DNA of 64,000 bases from Bin5 sp965116395 (GCA_965116395.1 OZ220684.1:4340001-4404000); one strand, 5' to 3'; positions 41,506 through 51,781 are shown, numbered from the stretch's first letter. Numbers and translations are program-made. Notes: a model not told the origin generated them from the sequence alone.

Positions 41506-42591
41506 ATGAGTCGAACGGAACAGAGGCCACCTGGCCTACGTTTGCAGGCCGTATCCAAAGTTTTTGGTACCAGGGACGCTCCTGTCATTGCTGCAAGTGA
41601 TGTTAACTTGGAAGCAGACAGCGGCGAACTGCTGGCACTTTTGGGCCCTTCCGGGTGCGGAAAGACCACGACGCTACGCCTCATAGCCGGTTTTGAAAGA
41701 GTCGATGGCGGCACCATCGAAATTGATGGCGCCGTGGTGGCCAGTAAGTCAGTCCACGTACAACCCGAGAGGCGTCGCGTTGGCATGGTGTTCCAGGAAT
41801 ATGCCCTGTTCCCCCATGTCAGTGTCCGGGCTAACATTGAGTTTGGGCTGCGCCGGATGGCTTCAGGCGACAGAGAGACCCGCACCAAAGAGACGCTGGC
41901 GCTGACGGGGTTGATGGGGCTCGAAGAACGGATGCCGCATGAATTGAGCGGAGGCCAGCAGCAGAGAGTTGCTCTGGCGAGGGCCCTGGCTCCTGAACCA
42001 GCCTTGATTCTTTTGGACGAACCCTTCAGCAACCTGGACGCCAGCCTGCGCGCGCGTGTACGCGCCGAAGTGCGCGAAATTTTACATGCGGCCAATACGA
42101 CTGCCATTTTTGTAACGCATGATCAGGAGGAGGCGCTGAGCCTTGTGGACCGAGTAGCGGTCATGCTGGATGGCAACGTAAAGCAGGTAGCCTCCCCCCA
42201 CGAACTATACATCAACCCTGCCACGCGAGCGGTGGCCGAGTTTATCGGCGACGCGAATTTCCTGCCGGGCGTAGGACATGGAGATTCGATTGAGTGTGAG
42301 TTAGGGATACTTGCGGCGCGCAAGCCCATTCGTGGTCCGGTGGATATATTGCTGCGGCCGGAAAACATCGAGCTGTTGGCGGCACAGCCCGGCCTGCCGG
42401 CGTCGCGGGTACGAAACACTCTTTTCTTCGGCCACGATCAGTTGATTACTGTCCAACTTCCAACGGGCACGCATCTTACTGCGCGGCTGGGGCCCTCGGA
42501 AGGCTATGTAACGGATTTGCCGCTGCAAGTTGCAGTGAACTCCCCTGTGATCGCATATCCACGCACAAACGACGATGGCGGAAGTAATTGA
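41506..42591 (+). CDS. ABC transporter ATP-binding protein (FbpC/PotA-like)
   Basis: The 361-aa ATPase has Walker A GPSGCGKTT (~residues 46-54), Q-loop VFQEYALFPHVSV, signature LSGGQQQRVALARAL, Walker B LILLDEPFSNLD and H-loop FVTHDQEEAL. A C-terminal regulatory OB/TOBE-like domain (~245-361, PVDILLRPENIELL) follows, as in FbpC, PotA and MalK. It is the energy subunit of the double-domain permease directly upstream. Confidence 0.92.
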   Translation: MSRTEQRPPGLRLQAVSKVFGTRDAPVIAASDVNLEADSGELLALLGPSGCGKTTTLRLIAGFERVDGGTIEIDGAVVASKSVHVQPERRRVGMVFQEYALFPHVSVRANIEFGLRRMASGDRETRTKETLALTGLMGLEERMPHELSGGQQQRVALARALAPEPALILLDEPFSNLDASLRARVRAEVREILHAANTTAIFVTHDQEEALSLVDRVAVMLDGNVKQVASPHELYINPATRAVAEFIGDANFLPGVGHGDSIECELGILAARKPIRGPVDILLRPENIELLAAQPGLPASRVRNTLFFGHDQLITVQLPTGTHLTARLGPSEGYVTDLPLQVAVNSPVIAYPRTNDDGGSN

Positions 42592-42641
42592 GGCGGCCCT
42601 CGTGATGAGGCAACAAGCACCTGGGAAAGAGGTAGCCAAAA

Positions 42642-44273
42642 ATGAGTGAAGGAATCATTTTAGAGGAAGCGCCGGACATACACGCCCAGTTTCAGGTTTC
42701 GTCACCAGCTATGATGGTGATATTCGGTGCCTCCGGCGACCTGGCGAACCGAAAGTTGCTGCCCGCAATCTACAAGCTTTCGCAGCAGCGGCTGTTGCCG
42801 CCCAACTTTGTCATCCTGGGTTACGCGCGTTCTCCTTTGAGCGATGATGAGTTTCGGCATCGCGCCCGCACCAGCATGGTTGGGAATTCTGAAGTCGAAT
42901 TCCAGAGTTCGGCGTGGGACGCTTTTGCTCCGCGTCTCTTTTACATCTCCGGCGAATATGACGACGATAAAGGCTTTGAACGGCTGCAGGAACGCATCAG
43001 CACGTTGGAAGAGCAGTGGAATATCGGCGGCAATCGCCTATTTTACCTTTCTACGCCGCCGTCCGTCTATGAACCGATCATCACCTGCCTGGGAAATGCC
43101 GACCTCGTGAAGCCTGCAGGCGGACACAATTGGACACGCGTTGTCATCGAGAAGCCGTTCGGAAGCGACTTACAGAGCGCTCACAAACTCAACGACCATG
43201 TTCTTTCTGTTTTTGACGAAGATCAGGTCTATCGAATCGACCATTACCTGGGTAAAGAGACGGTCCAGAATGTACTGGTATTCCGTTTCGCCAATGGGAT
43301 ATTCGAGCCGATTTGGAATCGGAACTACGTGGACAATGTCCAGATCACGGTCGCGGAAAGCATAGGCGTCGAGGGCCGGGGCGGTTACTATGAGAGATCG
43401 GGCGCGTTGCGGGACATGATGCAGAACCATCTTATGCAGCTTGTTTCACTTACTGCAATGGAGCCGCCGATTGCATTCGATGCCAAAGCCGTGCGCGATC
43501 AGAAGGTCAACTTGCTTCAGGCCATTCGCCCGTTGAGCCTGGACGAAGTGCCAGATTATGTAGTGCGCGCTCAGTACAACGCTGGCACAGCCGACACGCG
43601 ACCGGTCCCTGCATATCTTGAAGAAAACGGAGTTGCATCAGATTCCACAACTGAGACATATGTGGCGTGGCGCCTCGAGATTGACAACTGGCGCTGGCAG
43701 GGCGTTCCATTCTATCTGCGTACAGGCAAGGCCTTGCCGCGAAAGGCATCCGAGATATCGGTTACTTTTCGTCGGGCGCCACACCTGCTTTTTGACTCCA
43801 CCGAAGGTTTCGACGGCGCGTCGGGTCAGGGCGAAACAGGACTACAGGCGGCAATCCAGAGGGAGCGGCTGATCGAAGATAGCTTGAGCCGCAACGTTCT
43901 GACCATGCGCATTCAACCGGATGAAGGGATTACGCTCAAGACGCTGGCCAAGCGGCCCGGTCCGTCGGTAAATCTGACGCCTGTCAACCTTGAATTCACC
44001 TATGGCCACAGTTTTGGCGATCCGCCGGATGCGTATCAGCGGCTTCTGCTGGATGTAGTGCTGGGGGATTCCACGCTTTTTACCAGAAGAGATGAAGTGG
44101 AGTTGGCCTGGCAGCGGATTACGCAGGTGTTGGATGGCTGGCAGATGCAGGAAGAGCAGTCATCCAATGGCAGCCAGCCGTTTCGGCTTCCGACATATCC
44201 GGCAGGCACTTGGGGCCCTAAAGAGGCCGACGGGCTGCTGGAAAAAGAAGGCCAACATTGGATTGCTGAGTAA
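42642..44273 (+). CDS. zwf: Glucose-6-phosphate 1-dehydrogenase
   Basis: The 543-aa enzyme oxidises glucose-6-phosphate to 6-phosphogluconolactone with NAD(P)+. The nucleotide-binding motif is GASGDLANRK (residues 29-38). The substrate and catalytic motif RIDHYLGKE lies at ~198-206, and EKPFG precedes it at ~170. It is longer than the usual ~490-510 aa, with extra residues before GASG and at the C-terminus. The pathway's next enzyme, 6-phosphogluconolactonase, lies at 47224 on the same strand beyond a convergent membrane-protein gene. Confidence 0.95.
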   Translation: MSEGIILEEAPDIHAQFQVSSPAMMVIFGASGDLANRKLLPAIYKLSQQRLLPPNFVILGYARSPLSDDEFRHRARTSMVGNSEVEFQSSAWDAFAPRLFYISGEYDDDKGFERLQERISTLEEQWNIGGNRLFYLSTPPSVYEPIITCLGNADLVKPAGGHNWTRVVIEKPFGSDLQSAHKLNDHVLSVFDEDQVYRIDHYLGKETVQNVLVFRFANGIFEPIWNRNYVDNVQITVAESIGVEGRGGYYERSGALRDMMQNHLMQLVSLTAMEPPIAFDAKAVRDQKVNLLQAIRPLSLDEVPDYVVRAQYNAGTADTRPVPAYLEENGVASDSTTETYVAWRLEIDNWRWQGVPFYLRTGKALPRKASEISVTFRRAPHLLFDSTEGFDGASGQGETGLQAAIQRERLIEDSLSRNVLTMRIQPDEGITLKTLAKRPGPSVNLTPVNLEFTYGHSFGDPPDAYQRLLLDVVLGDSTLFTRRDEVELAWQRITQVLDGWQMQEEQSSNGSQPFRLPTYPAGTWGPKEADGLLEKEGQHWIAE

Positions 44274-44319
44274 GCGCCCCTGTAGTTCGTTAGGAGGCCG
44301 GAGTCACTCCAATCCCCTG

Positions 44320-47076
44320 CTACTGATCCCCGCTACAAATGTAACACGAGTCCGCATCCTGCACTCTAATCTGGGCCACAAGTTGACCGCTTTCGAAGTC
44401 CCGTTGTCGGCTGTCGTCGGGTATGAACGGCAGCCTCTCCCCGCTTTCGAAGCTGTATAGGCCGATCCGAAGCAGATAGTCTCCTGGAGCCAACCCGCTT
44501 GGCAGTTCGAGTTCGCGGCTGTCAATGTACAGGCTGTTTGGTTTCCACTGGCTGGTTGGTAGCAGGCCGGCGAACGGGGGGCCATCGAACTGGGCAACAA
44601 GGTCTCCTTGTGCGTTCGACATATGGATATAGGTGATCCAATCGTTTGCTACAGTTTCATCGGTCTCCCAAAAAAGCCGGAGAGAGTGGCCGGCAGATTC
44701 ATCTACCAAGTCGTAGCCCTGCAAATGTAGGCCGTCATCGGTGTCAGCCGGCGCCCTCGTGGTTGGTCGCACGCTCTGCAGAAGTCCGGGTCGCAGTGGA
44801 GCGACAGTCAGTTCCCGCAAGTGCAACAGTCCGTCCCTCGAGCCGGGAACAGTTAGACGTTCAGCGGAAGAGGAGGAAAGACCAGAAACCAGAGAGAAGG
44901 TGGTGGGCGGTATGTCGATGGGTAGCTTAAGATGCATGGTCTCAATGTAGTAATTGGCAGGATCCCATGCTCCGGTAGGGGGACGCAGAGAACCCTCATT
45001 TTCGGTCGCCCAAGATCGCTGGAGGGAGGGTGTGTAGAGGTGAAGGATTGTACTGTAATTCCTGTAAAACTGGTTCTGAGCCTCCCAGTAGTGGCGGACG
45101 GTAACTGTATCACCAGGTCTGGGCTTTGAACTACTCAGTACCTTCCAGCCCAATAGTGTCATTCGTCCTGTCAATTCATCTCCAATTGTGATGGGGGATC
45201 CTTCCATTGCAAAGGGTACCTCACCTGGATGCGAGTGCCACAAGAAAGGTCCTCCTGCAGACCAATTTGCCAGATAACGTACTGCCACCACGGCTAGTAA
45301 GAACCCTATCATCGCGGGTATGAGAAGAGGGAACTTCTCGGATACGTCGTGACTCCCTTCTTTCCCGCCATGTTGCCGCCGGCGAAATACCAGAACCAGG
45401 AATCCGCCGGCAGTGGCCAGCAGGCCAATTCTGCTGAAGAGATCTCCTCGGTGCTGCCAGACCGTTCCTTGCCACCGTATAACCAAAGGAAGGTCAGGTC
45501 TGCTCAGTTCTGTTACCTTCGTCCAGCCTACGGGTCCTCGCGTCAACTTCGCCATCTCACCTGCGCTCCAGCCAGGATGATAGTGCAAACGCAGCAACAT
45601 CGGGTCCGGCTGTTCGGATAGGTCTGCCACTGCCTCGTGGGGAGAAACCCACGAAAGCACTGCGGCGTCGGGTTCTGCCACTTCGCCTCTTAAAACACCC
45701 AAGCTTGCGCCTTGAACAAGGAACTCCCTGCTTCCGGCGAAGCCCCAAGCTCCGACAGTTCTCTCGAATGTGCTGGATTCTTCGGCGGTCAGTGCATCAA
45801 CAGGCACCGTGCCAGCAATTGCGACTAGCTCGGGAAAGAGATAGGGAAAGGGTACGAGAATTGAACAGATCAGCAGAGCGAATGTCGAAATCCAGCCTCC
45901 CTTGGCAGTCCACATATCAGTTGCCGCCGCACCCGCGGCAACCGCCCCTAGTGTCGCGATTGGCAGCAACCGAAACGGAAACTGGAGAAATCCCAAGCCA
46001 GAAATGGTGTGCCAAAGCGGCTCAGACACGGGCAATGTGAGAGCGAGAACTGCCAAGGCGAACAGCCCTCCAGATATGCCCCAACACCGTATCTCCCGGC
46101 GTTTCACGAAGATCGAACCTAGCAGGCCGACAATTACTGCAAGCAGTAGCGGTGCGCCGAAAGTAAATGATGGAACGATCAGCGGATTGCCGGCCCGGCT
46201 GTCCAAAAAGACAGGCTGCAAGGCCAGGAGCTCCTGAAATCTGAGAAAATGTTCGCCAACGGCGAAGTAACCTGTGCGTGCTTCGTCGATCTGCACCAGA
46301 GGCAGGTCGGCTACGGCGGGCAGCCAGAAGGTCGCAGAAAGAGCTGCCGCCACCATTGCAGCCAGAGCGCAACGCAGCAGACTGCCGGGCCGACGGTAGA
46401 GCAATGCCAACATCAACCAGAACGAGAGCAGAACAACCGCCCCCATGATGGCCATTATATTGTGGCTGAACACCAAAACTGCCAGTGAGACGATCGCCGA
46501 CAACCAGTACCACGGACTTGATTTTGAGTGGAGAGCGTCATACGCCCACAGACACACTGGGAGTAGCAATATGCCCAGCATTTGTGGGTAATCGCCCAAA
46601 TAGTAAAACCCGCGAAGTAGGAAATGGGGTTGGGCCAAGTAGAGGGCAACGCCGATCAGACCGGCCTGTACCGAAAAAGTCCTGCGGAGCCACGCGTAGG
46701 TGCCGATTCCAGACAGAATGAATGCCCCGGTGATTACAATTTTCAGAGACTCATCCAACCGGAAGCCACTCAAATGGGTGGCGGCTACCAGCCAATAGAA
46801 ACCTGGGCTATAATGGTGAAAGACAGGTGATCCCAGGCCCTGGTACGCAATGGGAAACCAGCGCGGCCAGAAAACGCCCTCCTCCAGGGAACGGGCCATG
46901 GCAGCCGCCCGGTGGACATGCAACACCACGTCTGATCCGGTCCCTGGTATTCCCTGTTGATTCCAGAGAGGGCTGACTAGAAGTGCAGCTATGAGGACGA
47001 TGAAAATGAATGCCGAGAATCCAATGATCTTACCGGTGGCTTCTCGGTTGAAGCGCAAGATGCTGCTAAGATCCAT
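44320..47076 (-). CDS. Large polytopic membrane protein, PTPS-related domain (putative glycosyltransferase-like)
   Basis: The 918-aa protein starts with a helix at ~18-38, then a periplasmic loop with GSDVVLHVHRAAAMARSLEEGVFWPRW and GLGSPVFHHYSPGFYWL, the signature of the 6-pyruvoyl-tetrahydropterin-synthase-related membrane family, whose fold resembles GT-C glycosyltransferases. About ten further helices follow to ~residue 580. The C-terminal third is soluble with two sandwich-like parts (TLLGWKVLSSSKPRPGDTVTVRHYWEA and LHLQGYDLVDESAGHSLRLFWETDE) found on several Chloroflexota membrane glycosyltransferases. Function unknown; a role in cell-surface glycans is a guess. Confidence 0.8.
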   Translation of the reverse strand: MDLSSILRFNREATGKIIGFSAFIFIVLIAALLVSPLWNQQGIPGTGSDVVLHVHRAAAMARSLEEGVFWPRWFPIAYQGLGSPVFHHYSPGFYWLVAATHLSGFRLDESLKIVITGAFILSGIGTYAWLRRTFSVQAGLIGVALYLAQPHFLLRGFYYLGDYPQMLGILLLPVCLWAYDALHSKSSPWYWLSAIVSLAVLVFSHNIMAIMGAVVLLSFWLMLALLYRRPGSLLRCALAAMVAAALSATFWLPAVADLPLVQIDEARTGYFAVGEHFLRFQELLALQPVFLDSRAGNPLIVPSFTFGAPLLLAVIVGLLGSIFVKRREIRCWGISGGLFALAVLALTLPVSEPLWHTISGLGFLQFPFRLLPIATLGAVAAGAAATDMWTAKGGWISTFALLICSILVPFPYLFPELVAIAGTVPVDALTAEESSTFERTVGAWGFAGSREFLVQGASLGVLRGEVAEPDAAVLSWVSPHEAVADLSEQPDPMLLRLHYHPGWSAGEMAKLTRGPVGWTKVTELSRPDLPLVIRWQGTVWQHRGDLFSRIGLLATAGGFLVLVFRRRQHGGKEGSHDVSEKFPLLIPAMIGFLLAVVAVRYLANWSAGGPFLWHSHPGEVPFAMEGSPITIGDELTGRMTLLGWKVLSSSKPRPGDTVTVRHYWEAQNQFYRNYSTILHLYTPSLQRSWATENEGSLRPPTGAWDPANYYIETMHLKLPIDIPPTTFSLVSGLSSSSAERLTVPGSRDGLLHLRELTVAPLRPGLLQSVRPTTRAPADTDDGLHLQGYDLVDESAGHSLRLFWETDETVANDWITYIHMSNAQGDLVAQFDGPPFAGLLPTSQWKPNSLYIDSRELELPSGLAPGDYLLRIGLYSFESGERLPFIPDDSRQRDFESGQLVAQIRVQDADSCYICSGDQ

Positions 47077-47223
47077 TTCAGTTTACGGGCGCCTTCAGAT
47101 CGACAGATTCAGTGGTTAGCTCTTATTAGGACTCACAACAGTCTATCAACCACTGAAAGGCAGGGCAAACCAGTGTGGATCGGATAGCCTCAGTCGGCCA
47201 TGTAAGGTTGTGGAAGGAGTAGG

Positions 47224-48063
47224 ATGAGGGATTCTGCCCGCGGCACACAATTCAAGGGCCAGAAGGACCCGCTAGGTTCAGCAGATAGAGAACACGGAAG
47301 CCAGGTCCATAGTCAGGATACGGTCTCTTCGGGGTCAAACCACCTCATCGTCCAGCCCAATCGCGCAGAGTTCGCCCGGACTGCAGCGGGGATGATCGCC
47401 GCCGCCTCGCTTATCAGCATTGATCAGAGGGGCGCCTTCAACATAGCTCTCGCCGGCGGCTCCACGCCGGGCCCGGTGTACGAACTCCTGGCTGCCGACA
47501 GCGATATAGACTGGAGTCGGTGCAACATTTTCTGGAGCGACGAACGCTGTGTACCGCCCGACCATGCGGAAAGCAACTATCGCCTGGTCCGCGAGGCACT
47601 TCTTGATCGACTGCCGCACGCTCCGGCACTGGTGGCCCGCATGGAAGGCGAATTGCCACCGGAGAAGGCGGCGCGCTCCTACGAGCAGGTTATTCGCGAA
47701 ATTCTACCTGCCCAAGAGTCCGGCATTCCAAGGTTTGACCTGGTCCTATTGGGTATGGGTGACGACGGCCACACGGCCAGCCTATTTCCAGGTTCAGAAT
47801 CTCTTCAGATCACGGATCGCCTGGTCGCGGCAGACTACGTTCGCAAAGTCGACGCATTTCGCCTGACCTTGACCTATCCGCTTATCAATGCCGGGCGTCA
47901 TGTTCTTATACTGGTCAGCGGGGCATCCAAGGCTGACACGTTACACAGTGTTCTGCAGGGCCCGCCCCAGCCCTGGAAATTCCCTGTGCAAGGCGTACAC
48001 CCAACGTCAGGCCAGCTCAGATGGCTTGTCGATGCTGATGCCGCGCAGAATATCAGGCAGTAA
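47224..48063 (+). CDS. pgl: 6-phosphogluconolactonase
   Basis: The 279-aa enzyme of the DevB/Pgl family opens 6-phosphogluconolactone to 6-phosphogluconate. ALAGGSTPGPVYELLA (~80), WSDERCVPPDHAESNYRLVREALL (~104) and LLGMGDDGHTASLFPGS (~176), with the catalytic His, are all present. An unusual ~45-residue hydrophilic N-terminal extension precedes the conserved part (HLIVQPNRAEFARTAA). AAGGAG lies 4 nt before the ATG. It works with zwf and is followed by glycogen phosphorylase, which suggests channelling of glycogen glucose into the pentose phosphate pathway. Confidence 0.93.
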   Translation: MRDSARGTQFKGQKDPLGSADREHGSQVHSQDTVSSGSNHLIVQPNRAEFARTAAGMIAAASLISIDQRGAFNIALAGGSTPGPVYELLAADSDIDWSRCNIFWSDERCVPPDHAESNYRLVREALLDRLPHAPALVARMEGELPPEKAARSYEQVIREILPAQESGIPRFDLVLLGMGDDGHTASLFPGSESLQITDRLVAADYVRKVDAFRLTLTYPLINAGRHVLILVSGASKADTLHSVLQGPPQPWKFPVQGVHPTSGQLRWLVDADAAQNIRQ

Positions 48064-48096
48064 ATTCGAGAACAATTCCTTCAGGAGCCTAAAGCT

Positions 48097-50691
48097 GTGA
48101 AAATAGTAGGAAACATCTCCGTACGACCTCCTCTGCCTCAGGCCATCCATCGTTTGCAAGAAATGGCATACAATCTCTGGTGGACCTGGAACCCGGACGC
48201 GCAGGATCTCTATGGGTCAATCGACAAAGAACTGTGGGAGAAGGTGAGCGAGAATCCGATCAGGTTTCTGCGTACGGTGTCGCTGCAGCGACTTCAAGCT
48301 GCCTCCAGCGACCACGAATATTTGCGGCGGTACCGCTCAGTTCTCGAGCGGTTTGACGACTATATGGCCGAAGATGCCGACACCTGGTTCAAGCGCCATT
48401 TCCCTGAGCGCCAGCACGAGTTGATTGCCTACTTCAGTGCCGAGTTCGGTCTGCACGAAGCTCTGCCGATTTACAGTGGGGGCCTTGGAATCCTTAGCGG
48501 CGATCACTGCAAAGAGGCGAGTGACATGGGCCTGCCTTTGGTCGGTATCGGGTTTCTGTATCCGCAGGGTTACTTCACGCAACAGATCAGCGCCGAGGGC
48601 CGTCAGGAGGCGATATATGAGAAGATAGACTTTTCCGAAGTGCCGGCTACCCAAGCTCTGGATGCCGAGGGTGTCCCGGTTGTCGTCCATGTCGATCTTC
48701 CAGGGCGAACCGTCTACGCCAAGGTCTGGAAGATTCGCGTGGGACGGATAATCCTCTACCTGATGGACACGGACGTAGAACAGAACGCCCATCAGGATCG
48801 GGAACTCAGCGCCCGGCTCTACGGCGGCGATCATGAGATGCGGATCAGCCAGGAGTACGTATTGGGAATCGCCGGCGTGCGTACTCTGAGAGCGCTCGGC
48901 TATGATCCGACCGTCTGGCACATGAATGAGGGCCACAGCGCATTTCTCAGCCTGGAACGCATTCGAGAGATGGTACAGGATGGGATGGAGTTCGAAACTG
49001 CGGTTGAAGTCGTGCGAGCGGGCAATGTCTTCACAACCCATACACCTGTGGCCGCGGGCCACGACGCATTTCCGTTTGAGCTGGTCGATAAGTTCTTTTG
49101 GCAGTACTGGGGTCAGATGGGAATCGACCGTGAACGATTCCTGGGACTCGCCCGCCATGACCATGAGTGGGGCGCCGAGTTCAGCATGACTGTTCTCGCG
49201 TTTCGCCTGAGCGCCTACCATAATGGCGTGAGCGCATTGCACGGGCAGGTGTCGAGGCGCATGTGGGAGCATCTGTGGCCCGGCACGCCGGAAGACCAGG
49301 TGCCCATCAGACACATCACCAACGGCGTGCACACTGAGTCGTGGCTGGCTCCGGAGATGCGCGCTCTTTATGATCGCTATTTCAGCCGGTCCTGGCTGGC
49401 AGATTTGGACTGCCCTGACATTTGGCAGGAGATTGAATCGGTTCCCGACGAGGATTTGTGGGAGGCCCATTACGCCTGCAAGCAGAAGTTGGTTGGGTTC
49501 CTGCGCGAACGCCTGAAAAAGCAGCAGCTGCGTCATGGAGAAGGTCACTGGAAACTCGCGGAAATCGATAAAGTGTTCGATGCAAAGGCGCTGACACTGG
49601 GATTTGCCCGCCGCTTTGCAACCTACAAGCGGGCCACGCTTATCTTCCATGATAGAGACCGGCTTAAGAGGCTTCTGAACAATCCTGAACGGCCTGTCCA
49701 AATCGTCTTTGCCGGTAAGGCCCATCCGGCCGACGAGTACGGCAAGGCGCTGATCGAACGTATCTATCTTCTGAGCCAGGAGCGGGACTTCTTCGGCAAG
49801 ATTGCCTTCATTGAGAATTACGACATCAATGTCGCTCGTCATCTGGTAAGCGGCGTGGATGTCTGGCTAAATACGCCACGCCGTCCGTTGGAGGCAAGCG
49901 GAACCAGCGGTCAGAAGGCGTCCATCAATGGGGCGCCGAATTTCAGCATTCTCGACGGGTGGTGGCGAGAAGGCTACGACTCCGAGAATGGCTGGGCAAT
50001 TGGCGAGGAGCGGGAGTACAAGGATGCTGACACGCAGGACGAGGCCGACGCGCTCAGCCTGTACAGTATATTGGAAGAGGAGGTCGTGACGGAGTACTAC
50101 GACCGGCGGGCTGACTGGATGGGGCGTATGCGCAGAGCGATTGCCACCTGCGGGCCTCAGTTCAGTATGCGCCGGATGCTATCTGAATATGCAAGATCCC
50201 TCTATATTCCAGCGATGGAGAGCAATCGTTCCTATGGCGAAAACTATGGTGATACGGGGCGACAAGTAGCGCATTGGAAGCAATATGTGCGCAACGAGTG
50301 GCACTCCGTTTATGTGGCAGTTCCTGAAATTCCTGCATCCCAGGCCATGATTGGCGACGCGGTAGAGGTGAAGGCCCAGGTCTGGCCGGGAAGGCTGTCT
50401 GTGGATGACTTGGCAGTCGAGTTGGTTACATTGGCCGCAAACGAAGGGGAGGAGGCGACCAGGCCGGAACCCGATCAACTGCATCAGGTCGCCTCAGTTA
50501 CAACACCCATGCTTGCAGCCTTTCACGAGCCGCACAATCATGAGCACCATCATCACCATGATGAGGGCATCTGTTTTCGCGGCGTGCTGATGCCGGAGGA
50601 GACTGGCAAACACAGTTACGGCGTGCGTGTGCGACCCCATCACCCTGGTCTCATTCATCCTCTGGAAATGGGACTAAGTGCCTGGGCTTAG
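48097..50691 (+). CDS. glgP: Alpha-glucan (glycogen) phosphorylase, GT35
   Basis: The 864-aa protein has an N-terminal DUF3417-type region (LPQAIHRLQEMAYNLWWTWNPDAQDLY, residues ~10-36) and then the phosphorylase core: AYFSAEFGLHEALPIYSGGLGILSGDHCKEASDMGLPLVG, HMNEGHSAFL and the PLP-lysine motif EASGTSGQKASINGAPN (~604-620). It releases glucose-1-phosphate from alpha-1,4-glucans. The start is GTG with AGGAG upstream. A natural His-rich stretch (HEPHNHEHHHHHDEG, ~810-824) sits in the C-terminal beta-sandwich; it may bind metal. Confidence 0.93.
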   Translation: MKIVGNISVRPPLPQAIHRLQEMAYNLWWTWNPDAQDLYGSIDKELWEKVSENPIRFLRTVSLQRLQAASSDHEYLRRYRSVLERFDDYMAEDADTWFKRHFPERQHELIAYFSAEFGLHEALPIYSGGLGILSGDHCKEASDMGLPLVGIGFLYPQGYFTQQISAEGRQEAIYEKIDFSEVPATQALDAEGVPVVVHVDLPGRTVYAKVWKIRVGRIILYLMDTDVEQNAHQDRELSARLYGGDHEMRISQEYVLGIAGVRTLRALGYDPTVWHMNEGHSAFLSLERIREMVQDGMEFETAVEVVRAGNVFTTHTPVAAGHDAFPFELVDKFFWQYWGQMGIDRERFLGLARHDHEWGAEFSMTVLAFRLSAYHNGVSALHGQVSRRMWEHLWPGTPEDQVPIRHITNGVHTESWLAPEMRALYDRYFSRSWLADLDCPDIWQEIESVPDEDLWEAHYACKQKLVGFLRERLKKQQLRHGEGHWKLAEIDKVFDAKALTLGFARRFATYKRATLIFHDRDRLKRLLNNPERPVQIVFAGKAHPADEYGKALIERIYLLSQERDFFGKIAFIENYDINVARHLVSGVDVWLNTPRRPLEASGTSGQKASINGAPNFSILDGWWREGYDSENGWAIGEEREYKDADTQDEADALSLYSILEEEVVTEYYDRRADWMGRMRRAIATCGPQFSMRRMLSEYARSLYIPAMESNRSYGENYGDTGRQVAHWKQYVRNEWHSVYVAVPEIPASQAMIGDAVEVKAQVWPGRLSVDDLAVELVTLAANEGEEATRPEPDQLHQVASVTTPMLAAFHEPHNHEHHHHHDEGICFRGVLMPEETGKHSYGVRVRPHHPGLIHPLEMGLSAWA

Positions 50692-50765
50692 ATGGCGGGC
50701 GGAGATAAGAAAACGACCGCCTACCACCGGTGATCAACGGAGATACACTGAGCTGGGAGGATACT

Positions 50766-51674
50766 ATGAGCGTATTGATAACTGGAGGAACGGGGCTGAT
50801 AGGGTCGGCCCTGATAAGAAGCCTTCGCGACAGCAACTATGAAGTTACAGTCCTGACCAGGTCTCCTGACCGACATCAGGGACTGATGCAGAGCGGCGTC
50901 CGCCTGGTAAGGTGGGACGGCGAAACCGCTGAAGGATGGGGCCATCTGGTGTCACAAGTTGATGCGGTGGTCAATCTTGCAGGTGAAGGAATCGCCGACG
51001 GACGCTGGTCCACGGCGCGCAAAGAGAGGATTAGAGAGAGCCGGGTTCGAGCTGGCAACGCGCTCGTGTCGGCAATTCGCGATGCCGAAAGCGTACCCAA
51101 GACGTTGATTCAGTCTTCAGCCGTGGGGTACTATGGGCCGGGCGCCGATGAGATCATGACCGAACAGACCTCGCCAGGAGAGGATTTTCTGGCCAGTGTC
51201 TGCTCTGAATGGGAAGCCTCTACTGCAGAGGTCGAAGCGATGGGCGTACGGCGCGTCGTCATACGTACAGGCGTCGTTCTCAGTTCGGAGGGGGGCGCCC
51301 TGCCCAGAATGACGCTTCCTTTCCGGCTATTTGCCGGTGGCCCTCTGGGGAGCGGCAAACAGTACTTTCCCTGGATCCATATTGCCGACGAGGTGGCCGC
51401 CATTCGATTTCTGATGGAGAATGAAAGAGCATCCGGCCCATACAACCTCGCGGCCCCAAATCCTCCGCAGAACAGAGAGTTCGTGCGCGACCTCGGGAGA
51501 GCGATGGGCAGACCATCCCTTTTGCCGACTCCATCTTTTGCGCTGCAGGCCCTCTTTGGCGAAATGTCGACGGTGCTATTGGATGGGCAGCGTGCGGTCC
51601 CGGCCCGTCTGCAAGAAGATGGCTATGCGTTTATTTTTCCCGAGACCGTTGCCGCGCTGCGCGATCTGGTGTAA
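50766..51674 (+). CDS. TIGR01777-family epimerase (SDR39U1-like)
   Basis: The 302-aa extended SDR has ITGGTGLIGSALIRSL (residues 4-19) and later the family's VNLAGEGIADGRWSTARKERIRESRVRA. The usual YG-type motif occurs as SSAVGYYGPGADE, and C-terminal PNPPQNREFVRDLGRAMGRPSLLPTP is diagnostic. Family members have no firmly assigned reaction; YfcH belongs here. The frame is open to 50730, but GGAGG lies upstream of the ATG at 50766. It heads a plus-strand run reaching the MenA and CrtI-like genes. Confidence 0.9.
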   Translation: MSVLITGGTGLIGSALIRSLRDSNYEVTVLTRSPDRHQGLMQSGVRLVRWDGETAEGWGHLVSQVDAVVNLAGEGIADGRWSTARKERIRESRVRAGNALVSAIRDAESVPKTLIQSSAVGYYGPGADEIMTEQTSPGEDFLASVCSEWEASTAEVEAMGVRRVVIRTGVVLSSEGGALPRMTLPFRLFAGGPLGSGKQYFPWIHIADEVAAIRFLMENERASGPYNLAAPNPPQNREFVRDLGRAMGRPSLLPTPSFALQALFGEMSTVLLDGQRAVPARLQEDGYAFIFPETVAALRDLV

Positions 51675-51781
51675 AATGGGAGGCAGAAAAGGGAATTCTT
51701 GTGCTGTTACAATAATTTCTATACGAATTGCCGAAAAGTTCGTCCGACGCTGCACGAGACTTTAAGGTGAGATGACCCGGC

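Noticed and set aside
48337..49842. 501-codon minus-strand frame
   Set aside because: It lies fully inside glycogen phosphorylase on the other strand; it has no recognisable domain.
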